From Sediminibacterium sp. (GTDB lineage: Bacteria; Bacteroidota; Bacteroidia; Chitinophagales; Chitinophagaceae): DNA of 9,745 nucleotides. Shown here one piece after another: positions 1-8,900 of the stretch; position 1 is the first letter of the stretch; every line of letters begins with the position of its first letter. Position numbers and translations under genes: made by a program. The stretch spans positions 1 through 9,745 of the forward strand of contig JALQXE010000150.1 in assembly GCA_023263235.1 (NCBI GenBank), given 5' to 3'. The notes beneath the pieces are model-generated. The model was not told the DNA's origin and did no database searches. It saw only the letters and a list, made by a program, of their open reading frames with translations.

Positions 1-1
1 A

Positions 2-766
2 CGTCAGTTCATATTTAGAATGCGTGAATTTGAGCAAATGGAAATGCAATTTTTTATTAAGCCAGGCACACAAAAAGAATGGTACGAGCATTGGAAGAAC
101 GAACGTATGCAATGGCATTTAAGTTTAGGCATTGATGCTAAAAAATATAGATTCCATGACCACGTTAAGTTAGCACACTATGCAGATGCTGCATTAGATA
201 TTGAATATGAATTTCCATTCGGTTTCAAAGAAGTAGAAGGTATTCACTCAAGAACCGATTTTGATTTAAGTAGACACCAAGAGTTCAGCAAAAAGAAAAT
301 GCAATATTTCGATACTGAGATAAACCAGCATTATATTCCATATGTAATTGAAACTTCGATAGGTTTGGATAGAATGTTCTTATTAATATTATCAAATGCA
401 TATGAAGAAGAAACAATTAATAAGGAAGATGGAACAACCGATTCGAGAGTGGTATTGCATTTGCCAGCAAGAATTGCACCTAATAAATTAGCAATTCTGC
501 CTTTAACTAAAAAGGATGGTTTACCAGAATTGGCAAAGGAGCTAATGGACGAGTGTAAAAAATCTTTCCATTGTTTTTATGAAGAAAAAGATGCCATTGG
601 TAAAAGATATCGTCGTCAAGATGCAATTGGAACTCCATTTTGTGTTACCATTGATCATCAAACAAAAGAGGATGGCACAGTAACCATAAGACATCGTGAC
701 TCTATGACACAGGAGCGTATTCCTATGAGCCAGGTAAAGTCCTTGGTGTTAGAAGCAATTAACTAA
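2..766 (+). CDS. glyQS: Glycine--tRNA ligase, single-chain (alpha2) class II type; 5' partial, C-terminal half
   Basis: Charges tRNA-Gly with glycine in the cytoplasm. The frame is open from base 2 to the TAA at 764-766, giving 254 codons, about half of the roughly 500 residues usual for bacterial single-chain GlyRS. The N-terminal part, including the start of class II motif 2, lies outside the window. The first in-frame ATG (20) is internal: codons before it read RQFIFR, running into MREFEQME, a GlyRS signature next to motif 2. Motif 3 is ETSIGLDRMFLL, with its ATP-binding Arg at 371-373. From about 450 to the end is the HGTP-type anticodon-binding domain, with IGKRYRRQDAIGTPFCVTID and a TVTIRHRDSM segment. 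The insert QEFSKKKMQYFD and the DFDLSRH segment also fit this family. It is followed after 14 nt by a strong terminator, so it ends its transcript. The symbol glyS is also used. Confidence 0.96.
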   Translation, partial: RQFIFRMREFEQMEMQFFIKPGTQKEWYEHWKNERMQWHLSLGIDAKKYRFHDHVKLAHYADAALDIEYEFPFGFKEVEGIHSRTDFDLSRHQEFSKKKMQYFDTEINQHYIPYVIETSIGLDRMFLLILSNAYEEETINKEDGTTDSRVVLHLPARIAPNKLAILPLTKKDGLPELAKELMDECKKSFHCFYEEKDAIGKRYRRQDAIGTPFCVTIDHQTKEDGTVTIRHRDSMTQERIPMSQVKSLVLEAIN

Positions 767-780
767 ACATAAACCTTTCT

Positions 781-821
781 TACATAAAAAGGCCTCGATT
801 AAATCGAGGCCTTTTTATGTA
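781..821. terminator. Bidirectional Rho-independent terminator, perfect 20-bp-arm inverted repeat
   Basis: The left arm TACATAAAAAGGCCTCGATT (781-800) is exactly complementary to 802-821, with a single A (801) at the centre. In RNA the stable part is GGCCTCGA/TCGAGGCC with a five-base loop. Five T follow on the plus strand (812-816), and the five A at 786-790 give five U on the minus transcript. It lies exactly 14 nt after the glycyl-tRNA synthetase stop and 14 nt after the convergent reductase stop, so it can end both transcripts. Confidence 0.93.
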
Positions 822-835
822 TTATTCTTTTTGGT

Positions 836-1564
836 CTAGCCAAATGATTCGAAGTGCACTTGTTTTTTATCTAATCCCATTTCGGCCATATTTTTACGGG
901 CATCGTCAATCATTGCTTTCCATCCGCATAACCAAACATGTGCTGTTTCTTTATTGTTCTTTAATAATTCTTGATATACAGGATGCACATAACCTTTGTG
1001 TGCACCATCAGGTACTTCAGTTTCTCTTGAGTAGCAAGGATGAAAGTGGAAGCCAGGTTCTTTGGCTGCTAAAGCTTTTAATTCATCTATGTATAATCCG
1101 TCTTCAAATTTTCTGCATCCAAATATTAAATGAATATTATTGTGTGCAATTTTGTGCGTATGAATATGATTAATCATAGATCTGAAAGGCGCTATTCCCG
1201 TCCCTGTACAAATAAAGTAAACATCATTGTCAAAATTCTTAGGCAATGTAAACACTCCTTGTGGACCTCTTAGTATAACTTTAGAACCAACAGTTGTTTC
1301 ATTAAACAAATAAGTTGTTCCTAATCCGCCTTCTAAATGAACAATCACCAATTCAAAAGTGTTTGTGCCATTTGGAGCGGAAGAAATGGAATAGCTTCTC
1401 CAACGTTTATTTTTTTGTTCATGTATTGGCAAATCCAAAGTCACAAACTGACCTGGAATAAAGTCAAATTTTTCAAGACTTGGGATTTCGAAATAAAACC
1501 TTTTTGTGTTAGGCGTTTCGTTTTCAATTTTGGTGATAACGCCTTCAACCCATTCTAGTGCCAT
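836..1564 (-). CDS. Ferredoxin--NADP reductase family flavoprotein (FAD/NAD(P)-binding, no iron-sulfur domain)
   Basis: A cytosolic FAD enzyme of the ferredoxin-NADP reductase superfamily, expected to move electrons between NAD(P)H and a ferredoxin or similar acceptor. It has 242 residues. The N-terminal FAD barrel shows PGQF (37-40), the flavin motif RSYS (56-59) and a phosphate-binding GGLGTTYL (79-86). The C-terminal nucleotide domain shows GPQG (100-103), CTGTGIAPFRS (119-129) and CGW (213-215), ending in HFESFG. Length and order match stand-alone FNRs; there is no [2Fe-2S] domain, so the partner is encoded elsewhere. The ATG at 1562-1564 gives a normal N terminus (MALEWVEGVITKIE). It lies 11 bp after the stop of the upstream peptidase on the same strand, so the two are probably co-transcribed. 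The true acceptor, and the choice of NADPH or NADH, cannot be read from the sequence. Confidence 0.9.
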   Translation of the reverse strand: MALEWVEGVITKIENETPNTKRFYFEIPSLEKFDFIPGQFVTLDLPIHEQKNKRWRSYSISSAPNGTNTFELVIVHLEGGLGTTYLFNETTVGSKVILRGPQGVFTLPKNFDNDVYFICTGTGIAPFRSMINHIHTHKIAHNNIHLIFGCRKFEDGLYIDELKALAAKEPGFHFHPCYSRETEVPDGAHKGYVHPVYQELLKNNKETAHVWLCGWKAMIDDARKNMAEMGLDKKQVHFESFG

Positions 1565-1575
1565 TGTAATTCATT

Positions 1576-4500
1576 TTAGTTATTCGTAATAAAAACCCTT
1601 TGTACATAAACTTTATTGTTAGCGTAAATTTTTACAAAGTAAATGCCAGAATTTAAGCTACCAATGCTTATGCGCTGAGGTGTTCTTTGATTGACTAAAT
1701 TTTCCTTTTGGAAAACTTTGCCACCCGTTGAATTCATTATTTCTAAAGTAATCCCCTGGGTTTGAATATTACTAAACTGAATATAAAATGAATTTCCTCT
1801 AATTAAATTTTCAACAAAATCGTTGGAAGTTATTTTAAGGCTAATTTCTTTTGCACTCGCTTCAGCAACATCCGTCACCAAAATTAGTTTATTATCTGAA
1901 ATATTCTCACAATCTCCCGCAATCGTTGCCACTTTGTACATTGCATTTCGAGTTGGTTTAAACGACTGTTTGGTAGCACCAGACATGAGCGAGTCATTTA
2001 AGTACCATTGATACGAAAGGGCAGGTGAACTAATTAAACTATCCCCACTTTGCGTAATGGTTGGTTTGTTGTTAGTGGTAATGTTAATTAAGGCAGTATT
2101 ACTCATGCAGTCTGCACTGCTTACTTGTGTATTATAAAAGAAGTAGAAATAGTTTTGAAAATTACCTGAAGCAGTGGACACACTATTTCCGGTAAAGCTC
2201 ACTATTCTGCTTGGACCAACAGGATAGGTTGGATCTGGTGCTGCATTATTTCTAAATAACGTGGCACTATCACATTTGGAAATAATAATATAGTCACCTG
2301 CTTGAGGTATTTTTAAGTTTAGTGTGTAAATACGTCCAGTGTCACCTGCAACATAGGGTGAAGCGCCTGTAGCTGGACTTGGGCTACTTGCTGGAATATT
2401 TAAAGAAACCGTTTGAATTGGGTAGTAGGTAAAACTGCCATCTGTGTTAACTGTACCCAAAGTGCCTAAAATGAAATCTACTTTACCAGGGTAACCTGAA
2501 TAAAGTTTGGTGGTTTCTAATGTTATTGCTGAGGTTGCATTTATTTTCATGTAATTTCCGCTAAAGCTATTGTAACTACCACCACCAAGGCTTGAATTTG
2601 TATAGGGCGGAAGTGTGGACTGATATCCTTGTGATAAATACACTTTATTGCCAGTAAGGGTTGCGCTTGTATTAGTACCAATTGCAATTGGATTGTATAA
2701 AGCACTTGAATCATACCAATAATAGTTGGTTCCAGTTACTGGGGCAGTAACATTTAATCGTAAAGAATTATTACAATTTACAGCTGTGCCGGCAGGAGCA
2801 GCAATTTCTGCAGCGCTTACAATGGTTGCAGTTATACTATTGTTGGTTGGTTGTTGATCATTTGCAATGCTTGCTGTTGCCGTAATGGAATAAGTTGTAT
2901 TTGCTTCAATGGCAAATGGTTTTTGGAAAGTATAATTCATATACTCCATTCCATTTAATCGACCTGTGAAAGTTTCATTAATATTTAAAATAGTAGTGTT
3001 TCCTTTTTTAACCACTAAGTTTAATGGAATATTTTTTTGATTGGTGCTACCATTATTTACAATTTTTACAGAAACATACTGAGCATTTCTTTTGCAAACA
3101 CTTGCTGTTGGGCTCACAATTTCGCCAACTTGCAGGTCATTAGAAGCACTTATTACCTTTAAGGTAAAGTCTTGTGTTTCGCCAATGGAATAAGTTCCAC
3201 ATGCATTTACATTGCTGCTATTATTAGTTTCCATAGCAACTACTCTTAGCTTCATTAATTTTCCTACAGTCAGATTAGAAGGGAGTGTAATGGTTGCCGT
3301 ATAATTTCCATTATTTACCGCAGTGCTTGTTAATGCCGTTTCGGTAGATTCAAATGTACCGTTGTTGTTATAATCAATAAATACTTTTACATATCTACTA
3401 TTGTTGCTAGCGTCTGCACTACCTAGTTTAATAAATACAGGAAGGTTGCCACTAGGTTCTCCTTGAATAAATAAATTTGAATTGTCGATGTATTGATTGC
3501 TAGTGTTGTTTGTGAATTGAATATTATTTAAACTAATGCTATCCATTTTGGTGCCAGCACTAGAGGAAGCAGTTGAAGTACAATAAGCCGAACCACCCGC
3601 ACCGCTAATAATAAGTGAATAATATTGTTGCCCTCTTTCTAGTGTTCCTTTGTGATTTACCGTAATTGTATAATCGTTACCTACTAAGGTTGAATCCAAT
3701 TCTACTTTTTCAACATTGTCAACATTGTTAATACCACGAATAGCCCCATTGTCGGGAATGGCTCTATTTAAAGTCCATGGGTAAAATGTAGTGCTCCCTT
3801 TTTTAATTACTAAATCTAAATCATTCACTAATCTACGTGTGGTGTCATTTAGTGTGCTAGAAACATTTCCTTTAATGTCGGTCCATACAATGGTTGCCTT
3901 TAATGGCTTGGCGCCAGAAGCGGTAACAGTGAAGTTGGCTGTTTGTCCGTTTGTTAAAAGATTTTCATATACTAGGTCAACACTAGCTGTACTATTTTTG
4001 CTTGTTAAAGCGTTGTTCAAAACGCTTGCAGCTTCAGCGGTGTTTAACACGCCCCATCCATATTTATAATCAGGTCCATTTGTGGTGCCAGCTTCATTGG
4101 CAGTATGAATGGCCAAGGCTTTTACGGTGGCTGATTTAATAAATTTATTGGGACTTGCTTTTTGACTTAATTCTTGTAATAATAAAAGAGAACCAGCGGC
4201 GCCTGGGGCTGCCATGGAAGTCCCATTTTTATATCCATAACTTGAATCGGTAGCACTTATTGTTGAATAAACGGAAAGTCCATCAGTTACAATATCTGGC
4301 TTAATTCTTCCATCATCGGTTGGCCCCCATGAACTAAACGTTGTGATGGCTGCATCCGATGGCTTTAAATAACCTGCACTTATGGGCCCAATGGCGCCTA
4401 CTGTTAAAATATTTTTTGCGTTAGCATCGGTTGGTAAAATTTCATAACTATTATTGCTGCTTAAGCTGTCGGGACGATTTCCAGCATTGTATAATTTTCC

Positions 4501-5343
4501 ATTTTCGTCTCTTCGCCAGTAAGGCTGTCCCACTGCTGGTCCATTATTGCTTCGATTATTACCCGCTGATTTTACAATTAAATAATAAGGAGCGTTGTAG
4601 GCAATGGAGTCATAGGTTTGAGCTGTTTGATTGTATAAGCCAAATTTAAAATCTTCCTTTTCGTTCCATTTCCCATTAAATTCCCATCTTGAAGAATCAC
4701 TGTTATAATCCCATCCAGTAACCGTTCCGTAGGAATGGTTGGAGATAAGTAAACCATTTGCCGCCGCGGCAGCCATTTCGGATACATCATTATTCCAATC
4801 ATAAGCAAAAGCGCCTTTTATTCCATATGACATTCCTTTTGCCATTGGATTTATTCCTTTTGCCATAATGATTCCTGCAACGTGGGTTGGATGTTCTACT
4901 GTTTTACTCGCGTTGTCTTTTAATACTAAACGTCCTGCAAATTCATTGTGTGTGAGTCTGGGTGAAGATTCATCCCAAACGCCAATACGATTTGTGATGC
5001 TGTCACTAGATCCATTTAAATTAAATCCGGTACTTCCACCTGGCCACATTTGATGGGTGTTAACGGTTATGGCTTGAACAGGATCGGCATATGTAGTAAG
5101 ATAGATGGGTTGACCAAAAGCATCAATACCTATTAAGCTTGAAGTTTGATTGTTCTTTGATTTATACTCAAGGGGCCAACCTTTTTGTTTTGATTTAATA
5201 ATGGCCTCACTAAAATTGGATCTCGATTCTGCCTCCAATGATTTAGCAATATTGGTTAATACTTCTTTTTGTGTTCCAATTTGCGCATTGGAAATACCCC
5301 AAAACGAAGCGCTTAATATAAATAACAAGATTAATTTACGCAT
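1576..5343 (-). CDS. Secreted S8 (subtilisin-like) serine peptidase with GEVED, Ig-like modules and C-terminal T9SS sorting domain
   Basis: A 1255-residue exported protease. Residues 1-20 form a Sec signal peptide (KLILLFILSASFWGI core, probable cleavage after SNA-20). The S8 domain spans about 95-440: Asp124 (IGVWDESS), His154 (HPTHVAG), oxyanion Asn262 (KSAGNN) and nucleophile Ser376 (NGTSMAAP). A beta-sandwich at about 455-582 carries the LVNDLDLVI signature that follows KP-43-like subtilases. Next come a GEVED-type domain (about 585-730; VFIDYNNNG, GETQDFTLKV), a CARDB/Ig-like domain (about 735-843), an Ig-like segment (about 845-906), an unassigned segment (about 910-1080), an Ig-like module around YQWYLNDSLM (about 1095-1157), and a type A T9SS sorting domain (about 1166-1254; SLNSGIYFVKI), normally removed after outer-membrane export. 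The triad is complete, so it should be active; substrate unknown. The ATG at 5341-5343 sits directly before the basic end of the signal peptide. It is first in a unit with the reductase. Confidence 0.94.
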   Translation of the reverse strand: MRKLILLFILSASFWGISNAQIGTQKEVLTNIAKSLEAESRSNFSEAIIKSKQKGWPLEYKSKNNQTSSLIGIDAFGQPIYLTTYADPVQAITVNTHQMWPGGSTGFNLNGSSDSITNRIGVWDESSPRLTHNEFAGRLVLKDNASKTVEHPTHVAGIIMAKGINPMAKGMSYGIKGAFAYDWNNDVSEMAAAAANGLLISNHSYGTVTGWDYNSDSSRWEFNGKWNEKEDFKFGLYNQTAQTYDSIAYNAPYYLIVKSAGNNRSNNGPAVGQPYWRRDENGKLYNAGNRPDSLSSNNSYEILPTDANAKNILTVGAIGPISAGYLKPSDAAITTFSSWGPTDDGRIKPDIVTDGLSVYSTISATDSSYGYKNGTSMAAPGAAGSLLLLQELSQKASPNKFIKSATVKALAIHTANEAGTTNGPDYKYGWGVLNTAEAASVLNNALTSKNSTASVDLVYENLLTNGQTANFTVTASGAKPLKATIVWTDIKGNVSSTLNDTTRRLVNDLDLVIKKGSTTFYPWTLNRAIPDNGAIRGINNVDNVEKVELDSTLVGNDYTITVNHKGTLERGQQYYSLIISGAGGSAYCTSTASSSAGTKMDSISLNNIQFTNNTSNQYIDNSNLFIQGEPSGNLPVFIKLGSADASNNSRYVKVFIDYNNNGTFESTETALTSTAVNNGNYTATITLPSNLTVGKLMKLRVVAMETNNSSNVNACGTYSIGETQDFTLKVISASNDLQVGEIVSPTASVCKRNAQYVSVKIVNNGSTNQKNIPLNLVVKKGNTTILNINETFTGRLNGMEYMNYTFQKPFAIEANTTYSITATASIANDQQPTNNSITATIVSAAEIAAPAGTAVNCNNSLRLNVTAPVTGTNYYWYDSSALYNPIAIGTNTSATLTGNKVYLSQGYQSTLPPYTNSSLGGGSYNSFSGNYMKINATSAITLETTKLYSGYPGKVDFILGTLGTVNTDGSFTYYPIQTVSLNIPASSPSPATGASPYVAGDTGRIYTLNLKIPQAGDYIIISKCDSATLFRNNAAPDPTYPVGPSRIVSFTGNSVSTASGNFQNYFYFFYNTQVSSADCMSNTALINITTNNKPTITQSGDSLISSPALSYQWYLNDSLMSGATKQSFKPTRNAMYKVATIAGDCENISDNKLILVTDVAEASAKEISLKITSNDFVENLIRGNSFYIQFSNIQTQGITLEIMNSTGGKVFQKENLVNQRTPQRISIGSLNSGIYFVKIYANNKVYVQRVFITNN

Positions 5344-5436
5344 TTGTCTATATTATAATTTATAACATCTTTAAGTCCTTTAAAAATACAATGATTTCTC
5401 GAAATAATTTGGCGTATTTTTATATAAATTAGGTCC
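5344..5436. promoter_or_regulatory. Divergent promoter region between the peptidase and the lipoprotein gene
   Basis: A 93-bp AT-rich gap between two divergent starts must hold both promoters. On the plus strand TAATTTG (5405-5411) is one spacer base short of the Bacteroidota -7 element TAnnTTTG. On the minus strand TATTTTTA (5388-5381) differs from it by the last base. Neither has a clear TTTG -33 partner, so the exact sites are uncertain. A short AGG (5431-5433) precedes the lipoprotein ATG; no Shine-Dalgarno motif is visible before the peptidase, as is common in this phylum. Confidence 0.4.
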
Positions 5437-5898
5437 ATGAAAAATAGATTCATTTTTTTGATTGCAACCTGTATCATTTTTACATTGTTAGCTTGTAGAA
5501 GTCAGAGATTTATTGGCTTTGCTGATAATTTCAAGGGACTTTTATTGGAACAAAAGTATAATTCTATGCCCATGGTTGATAGGCCTAGTTCTAAAGGATC
5601 CCCATTATGTACAAGTATATACATTTATAAATCAACAAGTGTTAAACAATTAGATAGTTTAACAGGTCATTTTTGCAGTCGTATTCAAGGTGAATTAGTG
5701 ACCAGTTTTCAGTCTAATAAAGAGGGGATATTTAACACCCATTTGGAGCCTGGCATTTATAGCATCTTTGTGAGGTACGATAACGCATATTATATTCCCT
5801 ATTTTTCTGGTTCCGAATGGACAGCCTTATTTGAAATTAAGAAAGATGAACCTACACAATTAGAAATAATTGTTAGTGGAAGCGCAAATAATCAATAA
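5437..5898 (+). CDS. Conserved hypothetical lipoprotein with a transthyretin/carboxypeptidase-regulatory-like fold
   Basis: A 153-residue exported lipoprotein of unknown function. Residues 1-20 are a type II signal peptide: basic MKNR, hydrophobic FIFLIATCIIFTL, then lipobox LLAC with Cys20 as the acylated residue. The mature part is one small domain: MP (44-45), a proline- and serine-rich turn, the strand IYIYKS (61-66), then GIFNTHLEPGIYSIFVRYDN (97-116). This F-x-x-x-L-x-P-G-x-Y-S-x-F pattern is typical of prealbumin-like or carboxypeptidase-regulatory-like beta domains, and I recall similar small lipoproteins with an IYIYE strand in Bacteroidota. Membrane anchoring is inferred from the lipobox; no catalytic residues are visible. 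The lipobox position supports the ATG at 5437. It ends 36 bp before mfd, but a separate promoter lies in that gap, so a shared function with mfd is not implied. Confidence 0.8.
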   Translation: MKNRFIFLIATCIIFTLLACRSQRFIGFADNFKGLLLEQKYNSMPMVDRPSSKGSPLCTSIYIYKSTSVKQLDSLTGHFCSRIQGELVTSFQSNKEGIFNTHLEPGIYSIFVRYDNAYYIPYFSGSEWTALFEIKKDEPTQLEIIVSGSANNQ

Positions 5899-5916
5899 AG
5901 TAAACCATGGGTTTGG

Positions 5917-5924
5917 TATCTTTG
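5917..5924 (+). promoter_or_regulatory. Bacteroidota-type -7 promoter element (TATCTTTG) for mfd
   Basis: TATCTTTG matches the Bacteroidota sigma-A -7 consensus TAnnTTTG at every fixed position. It lies in the gap between the lipoprotein stop (5898) and mfd. No TTTG is visible at the usual distance upstream (about 5893-5898), so the -33 part is weak or absent. If it works, transcription would start about 4-7 nt after the element, near 5928-5931, only a few bases before the ATG at 5935. Confidence 0.6.
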
Positions 5925-5934
5925 CGTGGCAGGT

Positions 5935-8900
5935 ATGAATGAGCAATCTCTGTTTGAGCGGTTAGAAAAATCCCCCCTCCTAAATAATTTGGTGGACAGG
6001 ATTGCTATGTCCAATGGAAAAGAAAATGCCCTTCAAGTTTTTTTACAAAATTTAAATGGATCGGCTGCTGCTTTTGTATTACAGTCTATTTTTAGTAATG
6101 CAGCAACAAGTCATTTAAATCATATGGTGGTTTTAAATGATGCCGAAGAAGCTGCTTATTTTTTCAACTCCATTGAAAGTGTAACGGAGGCTTTGGATTT
6201 ATTTTACTTCCCATCTTCCTTTAAATCGCCCCATAATTTTAGCCTACTAAATCCTTCTCATGTGATGTTAAGGACCGAAGCATTGACTAAAATTTCGATG
6301 GGTGGCAATAAGAAAATTATTGTTACATATCCCGAAGCTTTATTTGAAAAAGTAGTTTTAGCGAAAACCCTACAGCAAAATATTATTCAAATAAAAACCA
6401 ATGACAACTTGGATTTGAATACACTCATGCAACAAATGGTTGATTATGGATTTGAGAGAACCGATTTTGTGTATGAGCCAGGACAATTTGCATTAAGAGG
6501 AGGTATTTTAGATATTTATTCTTTTGGAAATGAGAAGCCTTATCGTATTGAACTATTTGGAGAAGAGGTGGATAGTATAAGATTATTTGATCCAGCTACT
6601 CAGTTAAGCGAAAGAAAGTTATTACAGATTAATATTATACCGAATGTAACTACACAGTTTGAGGATACGGAGAAAATACCTTTATTGGATTTCTTGACCA
6701 AAGACACTATTGTTTGGTTAAAGGATTGGGATATTACAAAGCAAAAAGGTTTAGATCAATTTGAAGCTTTAGAAACATTCGTCACCCATCATGCTGCAAT
6801 GAATAAGGCAGATGAAAATGATCCTCATAAGAAAGAAAGTCATATTGATGATTTTGAGACCGTTGCTGCTACAGAATCTAAGTTAAAATCGCATACTCTT
6901 ATAGAGTGGGGGTTTCATGCACATTTAAGTAAAGAAAAAATAGTTTTCAATACGCAGTCGCAGCCCGTTTTTAATAGACAGTTTCAGTATTTAATTGCCA
7001 ATTTACAGGATTTGGAAAAACAGGGCTACACTTTATATTTATTTGCAGAGCAGGCAAAGCAATTAGAAAGGCTGCACGCTATTTTTACTGATTTAAAAAC
7101 AGAAATACAATTTATACCTATTGTAAAAAGTATTCACGAAGGATTTATTGATCATGACCATAAAATGGTTTGTTATACAGACCATCAAATTTTCCAAAGA
7201 TATCATAAGTACAAAGTAAAACAGGCTTATAGCAAAAGCAAAGCGATTACTTTAAGAACCTTACGTGATTTACAACCGGGGGATTATGTAACTCATATAG
7301 ATCATGGCGTGGGTGTGTATAGCGGTTTGCAAAAAATTGAAGTAAATGGACATACCCAAGAAGCGGTGCGTATTATATATAAGGACAGCGATATTTTATA
7401 CGTGAATATTAATTCATTGCATAAGATTTCAAAGTATACAGGTAAAGAGGGTGCACCACCTAAAGTAAATAAATTAGGTTCTGATGCTTGGTTAAAATTA
7501 AAAGATAAGACTAAGGCCAAAGTGAAAGCTATTGCCTTTGACTTAATTAAGTTATATGCGCATCGTAAAGCACAGGCCGGTTTTGCATTTACGCCTGATA
7601 ATTATATGATACATGAGTTGGAAGCTTCCTTTATGTATGAAGACACTGTTGATCAGGCTAAAGCTATTGCAGATGTAAAAAAAGATATGGAACAAGCTTC
7701 GCCAATGGATCGTTTAGTTTGTGGTGACGTTGGTTTTGGTAAAACAGAGGTAGCCATTAGAGCAGCTTTTAAAGCAGCCATTGATGGCAAGCAGGTGGCC
7801 GTGTTGGTGCCTACCACCATTCTAGCTTTCCAGCATTATAAAACATTCAAGGATCGTTTAAAAGATTTTCCAGTTACGGTAGATTATATCAATCGTTTTA
7901 AATCTTCGAAAGAGAAGAAAGAAACCATCGAAAAAGTAAAGCAAGGAAAGATTGATATATTAGTGGGTACACATGGTATTTTAGGAAAAGAAGTTGGATT
8001 TAAGGATTTAGGTTTGATGATTATTGACGAGGAACAAAAATTTGGGGTGGCACATAAAGAAAAATTAAAAACTTTAAGGACCACTGTTGATTGTTTAACA
8101 CTTACTGCAACACCCATCCCAAGAACCCTGCATTTTAGTTTAATGGGGGCACGTGATTTAAGTATTATTAATACGGCGCCTGCCAACAGACAACCTATTC
8201 ATACCGAGGTGCAAGTGTTTCATGAGGATATAATTAGAGAAAGTATTTATTATGAAACCGAAAGAGGGGGGCAGGTTTTCTTTATTCATAATAGAGTGCA
8301 AGGTTTGGCGGAAATGTGCGCCATGATACAAAAGTTATGTCCCGATTTAAGCATTGGATTTGCGCATGGTCAATTGGAAGGGCATCAGTTAGAAGAAAAA
8401 ATATTTGATTTTATAGAACGAAGATATGATGTGTTGGTATGTACCAATATTGTGGAAAGTGGCGTTGATATTCCTAATGTGAATACCATAATTGTAAACA
8501 ATGCGCATCATTTTGGATTGAGTGATTTGCATCAATTAAGAGGAAGGGTGGGCCGAAGCAATAAAAAAGCATTTTGTTATTTATTGGCACCCCCAATTGG
8601 AACATTACCAGATGAATCTCGTAAACGATTACAGACCTTAGAACAGTTTAGTGAATTGGGAAGCGGTTTCCAAATTGCCATGCGTGATTTGGATATTAGA
8701 GGTGCAGGAAATTTATTAGGAGGAGAGCAAAGTGGATTCATGGCAGAGATTGGTTTTGAAATGTATCAGAAAATATTAGCCGAAGCAGTAAGAGAATTAA
8801 AACGCTCCGACTTTCAGGAATTATTTAAAGAAGAAATTAGTAAGCAGGATGATTTTGTTTCTGATTGCACGATTGATACAGATTTGGAAATAATGATTCC

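Noticed and set aside
817..1173. A 118-codon open frame on the plus strand over the reductase 3' half
   Set aside because: It lies wholly antisense to the well-supported reductase, begins inside the terminator hairpin, and its product has a low-complexity, Leu/Ile/His/Cys-rich composition with no recognisable motif.
4578..4808. A 76-codon minus-strand frame inside the peptidase gene
   Set aside because: It is an alternative frame within the S8 catalytic domain; the main frame is continuous with all motifs in order, so there is no frameshift.
5926..5934. GTG start for mfd three codons upstream
   Set aside because: It lies 2 nt after the -7 promoter element, probably before the transcript begins, and adds only MAG; the ATG at 5935 gives the usual N terminus. 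It stays possible if mfd is translated from the upstream lipoprotein transcript.
7884..8186. A 100-codon minus-strand frame inside mfd
   Set aside because: Antisense to the helicase core motifs DEEQ and TATPIPR, which are clearly coding on the plus strand.
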